Shown here: positions 33,858 to 41,703 of the stretch, in pieces
Numbering within the stretch: the stretch's first letter is position 1
Layout of the letters: every line of letters starts with the position of its first letter
Assembly: GCA_937925595.1 (NCBI GenBank)
Contig: CALALQ010000304.1
Location: 13,977 to 77,976, forward strand
Direction: 5' to 3'
Source of the DNA: an uncultured Demequina sp.
GTDB lineage: Bacteria; Actinomycetota; Actinomycetes; Actinomycetales; Demequinaceae
Length of the DNA stretch: 64,000 bases
Translations under genes and position numbers: made by a program
Notes under the pieces: model-generated
Seen by the model: the letters and a program-made list of their open reading frames with translations, nothing else
The model's database searches: none
Told to the model about the DNA's origin: nothing

Positions 33858-34991
33858 ATGGCGCACGTACGAGAAGTATCCCGACGCACAGGCAAGGCCT
33901 ACGAGGTCCACTGGCGCCAGCAGGAGCGGAAGATGCAGCGCACCTTCACCGTAAAGCGCGACGGGGAACGGTTCGCCCTGAAGGTGGAGAACGAGATCGC
34001 CGAGGGAGCGACCACCGCCCCGCTGGTGCGACGCGTGCCGACCGTTGCGCAGGTGTCGAGGCGTCTCTGGAGGCGTCGCGTCCCGGACTGAAGGAGCGGA
34101 CGCACCGGTCCTACGTGTCCATCTATCGGAACCGCGTCCTGCCCACCTTCGGCAAGCGCAAGGTCACCGAGGTCACCCGCGCCGATGTGCAGGCCTGGGT
34201 GACGGCTCTCCACGGCGAAGGCCTCGCCCCGCAGACTGTCCACCACTGCTACGTCAGTCTCGAGAAAGCCTTCAGGTACGCCCAGGACGACAGGCTGATC
34301 TCGTACAACCCCTGCGACTCAATCCGGCTCCCGAAGAACGCCGACGCCCACGACTTCGCGCCTGTGTTCTTGACGCCCTCCGAAGTCGAGACCCTGGCCC
34401 AGCACCTGGACACCCTTGCGCCCTATGCCCTGCTGCTGCGGTTCGCCGCGTACACCGGTCTCCGCGCCGCCGAGATCACGGGCCTGCGCATCCGCGACCT
34501 GAACCTCAAGGCTGGACACGTCGAGGTGCGCCAGACACTCCAGCGCATAGACGGGGAGTGGCAGGTCGGCACCCCAAAGTCCAAGCGCTCGACGCGCGAG
34601 GTGCCCTTGTTGACGCGGGCACTGAAAGCCGACATGCGCGAGTACCTCTTCGCCCACCCGAACCGCACCAACCCCGACGCGCTGCTGTGGCCAGGACGGA
34701 TGCCGGGGACGCACGTCGTGGACTTCTCACGCGTCTTCGATGTGGCCTCGTTCCGGAGGAACTACTTGCGGCCCGCGCTGTGCCCTGGACATGCCAGAGA
34801 TGCGGTTCCACGACCTGCGCCACACCTACGCGTCGCTGATGCTCAGCGTCGGTCGCCCGCCCCACCGCGTGAGCCGCTGGATGGGCCACGCGAGCCTCGT
34901 CACCACCGACACGATCTACTCCCACCTGTACCCCGGCGACTATGCCGAGGAGCGCGACGAGGTCTCGCTGCGTTTGGCGGCGCAACGCTAG
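33858..34991 (+). pseudogene. Tyrosine integrase of an integrative element, broken by two frameshifts
   Basis: Three frames together give a full phage-type integrase of ~375 residues. The first part (MAHVREVSRRTGKAYEVHWR, then RFALKVENEIAEG) is the arm-type DNA-binding domain. The second, entered near 34050, holds the core-binding domain (VLPTFGKRKVTEVTRADVQA) and first catalytic Arg (TGLRAAEITGLR). The third, entered near 34785, has HDLRHTYASLM, GHAS and the Tyr in TDTIYSHLYPGDY. Both breaks look like single-base changes (for example CAGGTGTCGAG for an expected CAGGTGGTCGAG). All catalytic residues survive, so decay is recent or the reads contain errors. Confidence 0.85.
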
Positions 34992-35026
34992 GTTCGCGTG
35001 TCAGACCCACGGAGCACACTGGGCGC

Positions 35027-35200
35027 ATGGACCACCACGAGATGATGGAGACGGCCGTCACCCACGACCGGTACGGGCGCTACGTGTTCGTCTGGCGCTG
35101 CACCTGCGGACGGAAAGGCTCCGGCAGCCCGACCGAGAGGGCCGCGTTCGCCGCCTACAAGCGCCACCTTCAGTCCCGTGCGCGGCGAGAGCACTACTAG
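35027..35200 (+). CDS. Small hypothetical protein, 57 residues
   Basis: A short ORF begins with MDHHEMMETAVTHDRYGRYV and contains a Cys pair (WRCTCGRKG) that might bind zinc. It lies 35 bp after the integrase remnant and ends 7 bp before the next gene. It is typical in size and position for a cargo gene of an integrative element. No family recognised. Confidence 0.5.
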   Translation: MDHHEMMETAVTHDRYGRYVFVWRCTCGRKGSGSPTERAAFAAYKRHLQSRARREHY

Positions 35201-35207
35201 GAGCGGC

Positions 35208-35699
35208 ATGGACGCATCGAACTGGATCAACCTTGGCATCTTCCTGCTCACCGCTGTTGCGGTCGCGTTGGCCGCGCGCCAAGCCGCCAACGCCAAGTCG
35301 TCGGCTCAGGACGCCAAGACCCACGAGGAGGCGGCGCTAGAGGCCTCGCGCAAGTCTGCCGAGGCGAACGAGCGCGCCGCCGTCGCGTTGGAGGAAGCCA
35401 ATGCGTTGGTGCGAGAGCAGGTGCAGACGCCGCGCTGGCAAGTGACCCAACTGTCCGACGAGAACTACCGTGTCGAGAACCAGGGGCCCGGAGCGGCCCA
35501 CGACGTGAGCATCGGATGCGTGGAGAATCCCGACGCGATCATCCACACGGGCGAGCATCCGAGAGCGGTACTCGACGAGGGCCTCGCTGTCTCGTTCATC
35601 AGAATGCGGGCATGGGGTATGGCATCGGACCCAACGCTGGTCATTGCGTGGAATGATCCCGACTCGGGCCAGCGCGACGAAGTCCGAGTCACGCTCTAG
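35208..35699 (+). CDS. Hypothetical membrane-anchored coiled-coil protein, 163 residues
   Basis: One N-terminal hydrophobic helix (NLGIFLLTAVAVALAARQAA, residues ~6-27) is followed by an Ala/Glu-rich coiled coil to about residue 75 and a beta-rich C-terminal domain (RWQVTQLSDENYRVENQG, then DPTLVIAWNDPDSG). The layout is common in phage- or island-borne proteins of unknown role. The ATG at 35208 is preferred over an upstream start overlapping the preceding gene. It is 6 bp from the convergent transporter gene's stop. Confidence 0.65.
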   Translation: MDASNWINLGIFLLTAVAVALAARQAANAKSSAQDAKTHEEAALEASRKSAEANERAAVALEEANALVREQVQTPRWQVTQLSDENYRVENQGPGAAHDVSIGCVENPDAIIHTGEHPRAVLDEGLAVSFIRMRAWGMASDPTLVIAWNDPDSGQRDEVRVTL

Positions 35700-35705
35700 G
35701 TTCGC

Positions 35706-36350
35706 CTACTCCTCGTTGAGTTCGTCAAGTACTTCAAAGGGGGACTCAACGTCGCCGCGCCAGGCTTCGAGGCCCTCGCGGACTGCGAGGAACGCGACGA
35801 CGAGAGCCGCTACCGAGTCCGCCCACCACCAGCCGAACAAACTGTTGAGCGCGAGACCGACGAAGACAGCGCCGGAGAGGTAGACGCAGAGCATGAGTTG
35901 CGTGGCGTCCGCCAGAACGCTTCGCGAATCAAGTTCGCGACCGGTCCGCGTCTCAACCCATGCGAGGAAGGGCATGACCAACAGGCTGAGCGCCGTGATA
36001 GCGAGTCCCAAGGGGCTGTGATGAGGGCTTTCCTGGCTAGCGAGGGCGCGCACCGCGTCGATTGAGACGTAGGCCGCGAGCGCGAAGAACGCGATCCCGA
36101 TTGCCCGCACCGTCGCCTTCTCCCAGCGTTCGGGGTCCTTTCGGGTGAACTGCCAAGCGATCGCGACCGCCGAGAGGACCTCGATCGCGGAGTCCAGCCC
36201 GAAGCCAATCAGCGCCGCCGAAGATGCCAGTACCCCTGCCCAGATCGCCACAATGCCTTCGACGACGTTGTAGGTAATGGTGAACGCGACGATGAGGCGC
36301 ACGCGGCGGTGAAGTACCGCTCGGCGTTCCGCAGTGAGGGGCGCTGTCAC
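35706..36350 (-). CDS. Cation diffusion facilitator-like metal efflux protein
   Basis: A 214-residue integral membrane protein with about six transmembrane helices (for example LIVAFTITYNVVEGIVAIWA and FFALAAYVSIDAVRALAS). It has the CDF-type helix 2 acid residues (GFGLDSAIEVLSA) and helix 5 Asp (ADATQLM), but no long cytoplasmic C-terminal domain. It starts at a GTG that overlaps the metal-sensor stop by 4 bp (GTGA). It probably exports the metal that the sensor detects (Cd or Pb by analogy with CmtR; inferred). Confidence 0.86.
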   Translation of the reverse strand: MTAPLTAERRAVLHRRVRLIVAFTITYNVVEGIVAIWAGVLASSAALIGFGLDSAIEVLSAVAIAWQFTRKDPERWEKATVRAIGIAFFALAAYVSIDAVRALASQESPHHSPLGLAITALSLLVMPFLAWVETRTGRELDSRSVLADATQLMLCVYLSGAVFVGLALNSLFGWWWADSVAALVVAFLAVREGLEAWRGDVESPFEVLDELNEE

Positions 36351-36700
36351 AACACGGGTCCGCAGCATCCGGGAATGGGGCATGCGTTGTCGATGCACAC
36401 CGCGTTCTCGTCCACGGCCAGCGTCGTGTCGACGAGCGCGGTGAGCGCCGCAGCGAGGTGCGGGTGCGAGATCTCGTAGCGGGTCTGGCGTCCCTCGGGT
36501 TCGGCGACCACGATCCCGCAGTCTCGGAGGCACGTCAGGTGGTTGGACACGTTCGAGCGGGAGAGTCCGAGCGACCGCGACAGCACGGCGGGGTAACTCG
36601 GCCCGTCGAGAAGTGCCATGAGTATGCGCGAACGGGTGGGGTCGGCCATCGCTCGCCCCAGCCTGTTCATCACGTCAATGCGAGAAGCAATGGTCAGCAT
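36347..36700 (-). CDS. cmtR: ArsR/SmtB-family metal sensor, CmtR type
   Basis: A 117-residue repressor very similar in plan to mycobacterial CmtR, a Cd(II)/Pb(II) sensor (established). The metal-binding cysteines of that protein are conserved at the same positions: Cys57 and Cys61 in SNHLTCLRDCG and Cys102 in the C-terminal AVCIDNACP. Additional cysteines follow (107, 112, 113), which is unusual. The ATG at 36700 begins the homologous MLTIASRIDVMNRLGRAMAD. The gene is followed by an overlapping CDF-type exporter. Confidence 0.9.
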   Translation of the reverse strand: MLTIASRIDVMNRLGRAMADPTRSRILMALLDGPSYPAVLSRSLGLSRSNVSNHLTCLRDCGIVVAEPEGRQTRYEISHPHLAAALTALVDTTLAVDENAVCIDNACPIPGCCGPVL

Positions 36701-36706
36701 GCGATG

Positions 36707-36734
36707 ACTATACAGCACACGATGAACTGTCATC
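36707..36734 (-). promoter_or_regulatory. Promoter of the cmtR-CDF operon, leaderless
   Basis: On the minus strand, ATGACA (36729-36734) and TATAGT (36707-36712) are 16 bp apart. The -10 box ends 6 bp before the cmtR ATG, so the transcript would start at or next to the start codon (leaderless). Confidence 0.6.
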
Positions 36735-36868
36735 GATGAAGTCCCGCGACGATTAGAAACACTCGGCGAGCGCCGCGTTCCAGGTCCCCTCGGCACGTGG
36801 ACGGGACTTGGACGGGATTTCCCTTGCACGCCACCCATGTAGCGACCACAAAACAGTGATCTACCAGG

Positions 36869-36941
36869 TGGGCCCCGTGGGGCTCGAACCCACGACCCGC
36901 GGATTAAAAGTCCGCTGCTCTACCAACTGAGCTAGAGGCCC
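36869..36941 (-). tRNA. tRNA-Lys (anticodon UUU)
   Basis: A complete 73-nt cloverleaf on the minus strand: acceptor stem GGGCCTC/GGGGCCC (one T-G pair), D arm GCTCAGTTGGTAGAGC, anticodon stem GCGGA/TCCGC with loop CTTTTAA, and T arm GTGGGTTCGAGCCCCAC. The anticodon TTT reads Lys. The CCA end is not encoded. It bounds the accessory region on its right side and is a plausible integration site. Confidence 0.97.
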
Positions 36942-37446
36942 GTGGATCATCGTAGTCAGCCGCGCGCCCCCTCGTTGCCCACGTCCACGCCACAGCCAGC
37001 ACCCCGCCTAGGAGCGCTCCGGCCGAGTTCAGCAACACATCGTCGATGTCGCCTACGCGCCCAAGGCCCAGTTGGGTCGCCTCAATGGCCACAGAAAGCA
37101 GCAGCCCGACGCTGGCCGCAGTAAGCACCCGCGCTCGCCTTGAGAGCCACGCGACTAGGGCGCCCACCGGCACAAACATCAGCACGTTTCCTACAAGGTT
37201 GAGAGTCGCAGAGCCGTCGCGGTTGTCGAGATTTCGGTTGATTTCTTGGAAGAGCCGCAAGTTGAGCCCGGTGCCGCCGCCGTCGCCGAACACGAGCACC
37301 AGGGTCAGCCACAGGATCACGCCAACGGAAGCAAGCAGCGCTAGCCACAGCAGTGCGCGCACTCGTCCTTGGAACGCTGCGCCCACCACGAGCGCACCGC
37401 CAAGAACGGCGGCACCCATGGGCGCGTATTCGGGAAGAGCGGACAT
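36904..37446 (-). CDS. VanZ-like membrane protein
   Basis: A 180-residue VanZ-family protein with about four transmembrane helices. The family core is LVGNVLMFVPVGALVAWLSR followed by VAIEATQLGLGRVGDIDDVLL and NSAGALLGGVLA. The family includes teicoplanin-resistance VanZ, but most members have unknown function. The coding frame runs into the tRNA-Lys gene and ends at a TAA formed within its anticodon loop, so the last ~12 residues (ASSSVGRAADF) are tRNA sequence. The ATG at 37446 is chosen; upstream codons lack hydrophobic family sequence. Confidence 0.85.
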   Translation of the reverse strand: MSALPEYAPMGAAVLGGALVVGAAFQGRVRALLWLALLASVGVILWLTLVLVFGDGGGTGLNLRLFQEINRNLDNRDGSATLNLVGNVLMFVPVGALVAWLSRRARVLTAASVGLLLSVAIEATQLGLGRVGDIDDVLLNSAGALLGGVLAVAWTWATRGRAADYDDPRASSSVGRAADF

Positions 37447-37492
37447 GACTGGCTCAACGTACAGGCTGCGCAAACGGTGCCAGAACGGCCGC

Positions 37493-38407
37493 CTAACGCA
37501 CCAAGCCCAACGCCTCGAGCCCTCGCCAGCCCATCGCCTTCGTATCCGGGCGGTCATTCATCGCGATCCCCACGCACTTCGACAGCGCAATCGCGCGCGC
37601 CCGCGCAACCAGCGCGTCATCGACTCGCCCGGTGAGTCGGCCATATTCTGCGAACATCGCCTCCACGCCCTCGGCCGGCATCAGCGAGTAGGCAAACCCC
37701 AGGTCCACCGCCGGGTCGCACGCGGCCATGGACCCCCAGTCAACGATGCCGCCAAACCCGCCATCAATGGACAGCACGTTCCCTCCATGCAGGTCGGCAT
37801 GCGACCACACAAACTCCTCACGCGGGGGGTCCGGCACAGCGAGACCAGCGGTCCACACCGACACGGCCGCAACCTCATCCAGCGCCTCGCCACCCGGCCC
37901 GCCCTGCTCAGCGAGCAGCCTCACGCGCCGCAGCGTCCGCTCCGCCCGGTCAGCCATAGGAATCGACTGCTCAATATTGACCGGTGCCTCGCCCGGCGCC
38001 ATCTGGTGCACTTGCGCCAGAGCCCGCCCCAGCGTCGGGCCCTCTGAGGCGAGCAAGGGAACGTCAACCGCCATGTCTCCCGGCAGCCACGCGACTATGG
38101 CCCACTCCCACGGGTACCCGGCGCCGGGTTCGCCAACGAACGGAAAGTGCGGGTACGGAAAGTCCCAGCCTGGCGAGAGCTCCGGCAGCCAGCGGGTCTC
38201 CGCAAGGAGGAACTTCACGGCGTGTTCCGTGCGCGGCAGCCGCACCGCGAGCGCTCCGCCCAGCCGGTACATCGCGCAGTCCCAGCCCTCGAAGTGCTGG
38301 CCCAGGGGCAGATGCGAATACTCGGGCGCCTGCGCGTCGACTAGAGCGCGCGCGGTGGCGACGGAAATCGACTCGTGAGCCGGGGGTGGGACGGTGTCGA
38401 AGCTCAC
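37493..38407 (-). CDS. Aminoglycoside phosphotransferase (APH)-family protein
   Basis: A 304-residue kinase-like protein. The catalytic loop is HADLHGGNV (H-x-D-x4-N) near residue 210, and the metal-binding IVDWGSMAACDPAVDLG follows. These proteins phosphorylate small molecules, including some antibiotics, but most chromosomal members are not resistance enzymes. It overlaps the Pr6Pr gene by 4 bp, downstream of it. The substrate is unknown. Confidence 0.88.
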   Translation of the reverse strand: MSFDTVPPPAHESISVATARALVDAQAPEYSHLPLGQHFEGWDCAMYRLGGALAVRLPRTEHAVKFLLAETRWLPELSPGWDFPYPHFPFVGEPGAGYPWEWAIVAWLPGDMAVDVPLLASEGPTLGRALAQVHQMAPGEAPVNIEQSIPMADRAERTLRRVRLLAEQGGPGGEALDEVAAVSVWTAGLAVPDPPREEFVWSHADLHGGNVLSIDGGFGGIVDWGSMAACDPAVDLGFAYSLMPAEGVEAMFAEYGRLTGRVDDALVARARAIALSKCVGIAMNDRPDTKAMGWRGLEALGLVR

Positions 38408-39030
38408 TGCGTCTCTTTCACACCCGCGACCGGCCTCACCACGCGCCAGCGGGTGGTCTTGAAGAACATGGTCCCCACCACGACGCCCGCGACGAAGATC
38501 GCGGCGATGACGCCCGCAATGGACGCGTAGCCGTTGGCGGGGTCAAGGAATGGGTAGGGGAACCAGCCGTCCGTCGCGCCGCGAATGAGCACCACAATCG
38601 CCCACAGCACGGGGTAGACGAGCACCACCCACACGTGCCGCAGTGGCAGCGTGCGGCGCGGTCCCTCGACAAGCCAGTCCACGAGCAGCGCCACACCGCT
38701 GAGGGCATGGAGCGTGAGGTTGGTCCACTCGAATATGGGGTCAGTGGTCACGGGCGCGAGCAGCGTCCAGTACACGGTCACCACGATGAACAGATAGGTC
38801 GCCGCGCAAGCTCGCAGGTATTCGAGCCATTGAGGGCGCTCGCGACCCGTGCGCGGCGCCGCCAGAATCAGCGCGGCCGCCCCAATGAGGTTGTTCTGGA
38901 TGGTGAAGTAGCCAAAGAAGTTGAACGGATTGAACGTGCCGTTGCCGATCGCCCAGTTGAGGGAGGTGACAATCGCGGCCAGCATTGCTGCGGCGATGAC
39001 ATAGCGGGCAACAGTGACCACAAGTCTCAT
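38404..39030 (-). CDS. Pr6Pr-family membrane protein
   Basis: A 208-residue integral membrane protein with six hydrophobic segments. It has the Pr6Pr family markers FGYFTIQNNLI near the N-terminus, NLTLHALSGVALLVDW in the middle and YPFLDPANGYASIAGV near the end. The family is of unknown function. The stop overlaps the start of the APH-family gene (ATGA). Confidence 0.88.
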   Translation of the reverse strand: MRLVVTVARYVIAAAMLAAIVTSLNWAIGNGTFNPFNFFGYFTIQNNLIGAAALILAAPRTGRERPQWLEYLRACAATYLFIVVTVYWTLLAPVTTDPIFEWTNLTLHALSGVALLVDWLVEGPRRTLPLRHVWVVLVYPVLWAIVVLIRGATDGWFPYPFLDPANGYASIAGVIAAIFVAGVVVGTMFFKTTRWRVVRPVAGVKETQ

Positions 39031-39039
39031 GGCCCGACG

Positions 39040-40269
39040 CTACCCGCCAGCAGCCCTGTCCTCCAAGAACTCGCGCTCGGCGTCCGAAGGCGCCAGCTGG
39101 GCGGCGGCCAAGTACGCCGCGCGCGCCTCCTCGGTGCGGCCCAGCCGGTCCAGCAGGTTCCCGCGCGTCGCGTGCCACAGGTGGTAGCGCTCAAGCGGCA
39201 GCCCGTCGACGATCGACAGCGCGCGCTCCGGCCCGTGCACCTCCGCGACCACTACGGCCCGGTTGAGCTCTACCACCGCTGTGGGCTGGTGCGCCCACAG
39301 CTGGTCATAGACGGACAGGATCTGCGCCCAGTCCGTCTCCTCGTAGCGCGCCGCCATCGAGTGAATCGCCGCGATCGCGGCCTGCAATTGGTACTGACCG
39401 GGGTCTCGCCGCGTCATGCACTCCGCAACGATCGCCCGCCCCTCACGAGCGAGCGCCGCATCCCACAACGATCGGTCCTGATCGGCGAGCAGCACGATCT
39501 CGCCGTCCGCGCCAAAGCGAGCGGGGCGTCGGGCCTCCGTCAGGAGCATCAAGGCGAGCAGTCCGCGCGCCTCAAGCTCATTCGGCAGCAGCTCAACCAG
39601 CGACCGGGTGAGTCGGATCGCCTCGCGGCTGAGGTCAGGGACGTCCGTCTGCGCCTCGCCATAGCCCTGGTTGAACACGAGGTACAGCACGGCGAGCACG
39701 GCACCAAGGCGCTCCGGCAGCTCCTCTGCGGACGGCACGCGATAGGGGATGTGCGCCGCGGCAATCTTGCGCTTCGCTCGCGTGATGCGCTGCGCCATCG
39801 TCGCCTCCGGCGTGAGGAACGCGCGAGCAATGTCCCTGGTCTCGAGCCCGGCGATGAGCCGCAGCGTGAGCGCCACCTGCGTTTCCAGCCCCAGCGCGGG
39901 GTGGCAGCAGGTGAAGATCAGTCGCAATTGGTCGTCATCGACCGGCTCATCGAGCCGCTCGGCAACGGCCGACGCTGGGTCGGGTTCCGTTCCGCTGCCT
40001 GCCAGGAGGGCCGCACCTTCGTAGCGGGCTTGGCGGCTGCCCTCGCGCCGCGCAATGTCGATCGCACGGTTCTTGGCGGTGGTGACAATCCACGCCGCGG
40101 GAGACGGCGGGATGCCGTCGCGCGGCCACATCTCAAGAGCGCGCACGAACGCGTCCTGCACCGCCTCCTCCGCGGAGTCGATGTTGCCCAGCATGCGCAC
40201 CAGGGTCGCGACCGCGCGCCCGCGCTCGAGGCGGAAGGCCTCGACCACTGCCGCCTCGGCCGGATTCAC
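39040..40269 (-). CDS. ECF-type RNA polymerase sigma factor, ECF42-like
   Basis: A 409-residue sigma factor: an N-terminal region 2 (NIDSAEEAVQDAFVRALEMW, then AAWIVTTAKNRAIDIARREG), region 4 (ARAFLTPEATMAQRITRAKR), and a long C-terminal domain that contains a TPR-like or SnoaL-replacing helical module (LLALMLLTEARRPARF, then YQLQAAIAAIHSMA). This is the ECF42 layout. ECF42 genes are known to sit next to YCII-related DGPF proteins, exactly as here. The GTG at 40269 overlaps the upstream YCII gene by 4 bp (GTGA). No anti-sigma factor is visible; in ECF42 the C-terminal domain is thought to control activity. Confidence 0.92.
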   Translation of the reverse strand: MNPAEAAVVEAFRLERGRAVATLVRMLGNIDSAEEAVQDAFVRALEMWPRDGIPPSPAAWIVTTAKNRAIDIARREGSRQARYEGAALLAGSGTEPDPASAVAERLDEPVDDDQLRLIFTCCHPALGLETQVALTLRLIAGLETRDIARAFLTPEATMAQRITRAKRKIAAAHIPYRVPSAEELPERLGAVLAVLYLVFNQGYGEAQTDVPDLSREAIRLTRSLVELLPNELEARGLLALMLLTEARRPARFGADGEIVLLADQDRSLWDAALAREGRAIVAECMTRRDPGQYQLQAAIAAIHSMAARYEETDWAQILSVYDQLWAHQPTAVVELNRAVVVAEVHGPERALSIVDGLPLERYHLWHATRGNLLDRLGRTEEARAAYLAAAQLAPSDAEREFLEDRAAGG

Positions 40270-40622
40270 AGCTGCTCGCTCACGTGAGTTTGGAAGGGAC
40301 GCAGCTCCACGTCGCACAGGTGGGCGGAGGCGCATCGCGCCGCCCACGCCTCGGCCTCGCCCGGCTCGCAGTCGATGATCCACATCCCCGCGAGCGTCGT
40401 GGGGCCGTAGGGCCCCGGCATGGCGACCACCTCGCCGGCGGCGTTCGCGCTGAAGGTGACTGCAGCGTCGGGCGGCTCCAATCCCCGCGAGAAGACGAAC
40501 ACCCCCGCGTCCCGCATCTCCTCATCGAGCGCAGTGAGCGCCTCCCAGACGACCGTGTGGTCGGTCAGCTGGTTGAACGGCGAGTCCTCGCGATGCTGCG
40601 CCGCGATGAGGAAGTGGGCCAT
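40266..40622 (-). CDS. YCII-related protein next to ECF42
   Basis: A 118-residue protein (start MAHFLIAAQHREDSPFNQLT) with the dimeric alpha/beta YCII fold. It is the most divergent of the three paralogues here: where the others read DGPHVETKE or DGPFIETKE, it reads PGPYGPTTLAGMW. It overlaps the sigma gene by 4 bp and the next YCII gene by 1 bp. The role is probably linked to sigma-factor signalling, as in other ECF42 loci. Confidence 0.85.
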   Translation of the reverse strand: MAHFLIAAQHREDSPFNQLTDHTVVWEALTALDEEMRDAGVFVFSRGLEPPDAAVTFSANAAGEVVAMPGPYGPTTLAGMWIIDCEPGEAEAWAARCASAHLCDVELRPFQTHVSEQL

Positions 40623-40969
40623 CAGACGCTGTGGAAGGGTCGGACTTCTACGGGAACGCCGCACGCCGCGGTGGCGCGCTTGGCGAGGTCGATCGCCTCG
40701 TCCAGGTCAGCGGCTTCGATGACCCACAGGCCGCCGATCATCTCCTTGGTCTCGACGTGGGGGCCGTCTGTCACGAGCGCCTGGCCGTCGCGGACGGCGA
40801 CAGTCGTGGCGGTGTCCGGGGCCTCAAGCCCGCCCATGAAGACGATCTTGTCTTTGATGGACGCGTTGAACTCGCCAACGCGAGCGAACATCTCCGCGTC
40901 CGCGCGGGGGTCTGACAGCGGCGGGTTGTCGACGTAGTTGTGCATGACGCTGAACAGGTACTGAGTCAT
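40622..40969 (-). CDS. YCII/DGPF-family protein
   Basis: A 115-residue member with the DGPF signature region (VTDGPHVETKEMIGGLWVIE) and a start MTQYLFSVMHNYVDNPP. It lies between two paralogues in one transcription unit leading to the ECF42 sigma gene. These small proteins have no established activity, though YCII-type domains in other proteins act as dehydrochlorinase-like folds. Confidence 0.88.
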   Translation of the reverse strand: MTQYLFSVMHNYVDNPPLSDPRADAEMFARVGEFNASIKDKIVFMGGLEAPDTATTVAVRDGQALVTDGPHVETKEMIGGLWVIEAADLDEAIDLAKRATAACGVPVEVRPFHSV

Positions 40970-40971
40970 GG

Positions 40972-41316
40972 CTACTCACCGTCCTCGAACGGGCGCACCT
41001 CGACGGGCGCGGCGCATGCCGTGGTGGCGCGGCCGGCGACCTCAAGCGCCGTCTCGCGGTCGGGGACCTCAATGACCCAGAAGCCGCCAACCGACTCCTT
41101 GGTCTCGATGAACGGGCCGTCCGTCGTGACCACTGAGCCGCCGCGGTTGGTGACCACGGCCGCGGTGTTGGGGTGCTGGAGCCCGCCGCCAAAGACCTCG
41201 ATGTCTTCAATGGACTTGTTGAACGCGTCAACGTCCGCGTAGACCTCCTCGACGCTCTTGTCGCCGAACCAGGGGTTGTCGTAATTGTGATGAACCGTAA
41301 GCAGGTACTTCGCCAT
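40972..41316 (-). CDS. YCII/DGPF-family protein, first gene of the ECF42 operon
   Basis: A 114-residue paralogue of the next gene (MAKYLLTVHHNYDNPWFGDK, then TTDGPFIETKESVGGFWVIE) with an exact DGPF. The ATG at 41316 is chosen; an upstream ATG adds 14 residues with no family sequence. It begins the four-gene unit YCII-YCII-YCII-sigma and is separated by 72 bp from the azlD stop. Confidence 0.88.
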   Translation of the reverse strand: MAKYLLTVHHNYDNPWFGDKSVEEVYADVDAFNKSIEDIEVFGGGLQHPNTAAVVTNRGGSVVTTDGPFIETKESVGGFWVIEVPDRETALEVAGRATTACAAPVEVRPFEDGE

Positions 41317-41388
41317 GTCTGCCTCTCCCGTGGGTATCTCCCACTCTGACATGTCCACGAATGGCGCGTCCTGTTTTCGACACTGCCC

Positions 41389-41703
41389 CTATAGGCCCGA
41401 CGCTATGAGGGCCGCGAACGCTACCGCGCCAGCGAGCATCGACCAGCCTTGGGAGCGCCGCCACAGGGCCACCCCGATCGCCACCACGGCCGCGAGATGC
41501 CAGGCGCCGAAGGCGCGCCATTCCTGCTGATCGAGGAACAGCGCGTTGACGATGATCGCGCCCATCGCGGCCGGCCCAACCATGCGCAGTGCGCGCCGAA
41601 TGGGGGCGGGAATCTTCTCCGGGTCGCGCAGCAGCACCACGCCGCTGATGCGGATCAGGTACGTGCCGAGCGCGGCGAACAGGAAGATCAGCCAGACGGT
41701 CAT
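41389..41703 (-). CDS. azlD: AzlD-family branched-chain amino acid exporter subunit
   Basis: A 104-residue membrane protein with four hydrophobic segments and the AzlD start (LIFLFAALGTYLIRISGVVL). It forms an export permease with AzlC, whose gene overlaps it by 4 bp upstream. Branched-chain amino acids or analogues such as azaleucine are the family's known substrates. Confidence 0.9.
   Translation of the reverse strand: MTVWLIFLFAALGTYLIRISGVVLLRDPEKIPAPIRRALRMVGPAAMGAIIVNALFLDQQEWRAFGAWHLAAVVAIGVALWRRSQGWSMLAGAVAFAALIASGL

Noticed and set aside
36869..36941. Attachment-site duplication of the tRNA-Lys 3' end on the left of the island
   Set aside because: I found no second copy of the T-arm/acceptor sequence between 30 and 36 kb.
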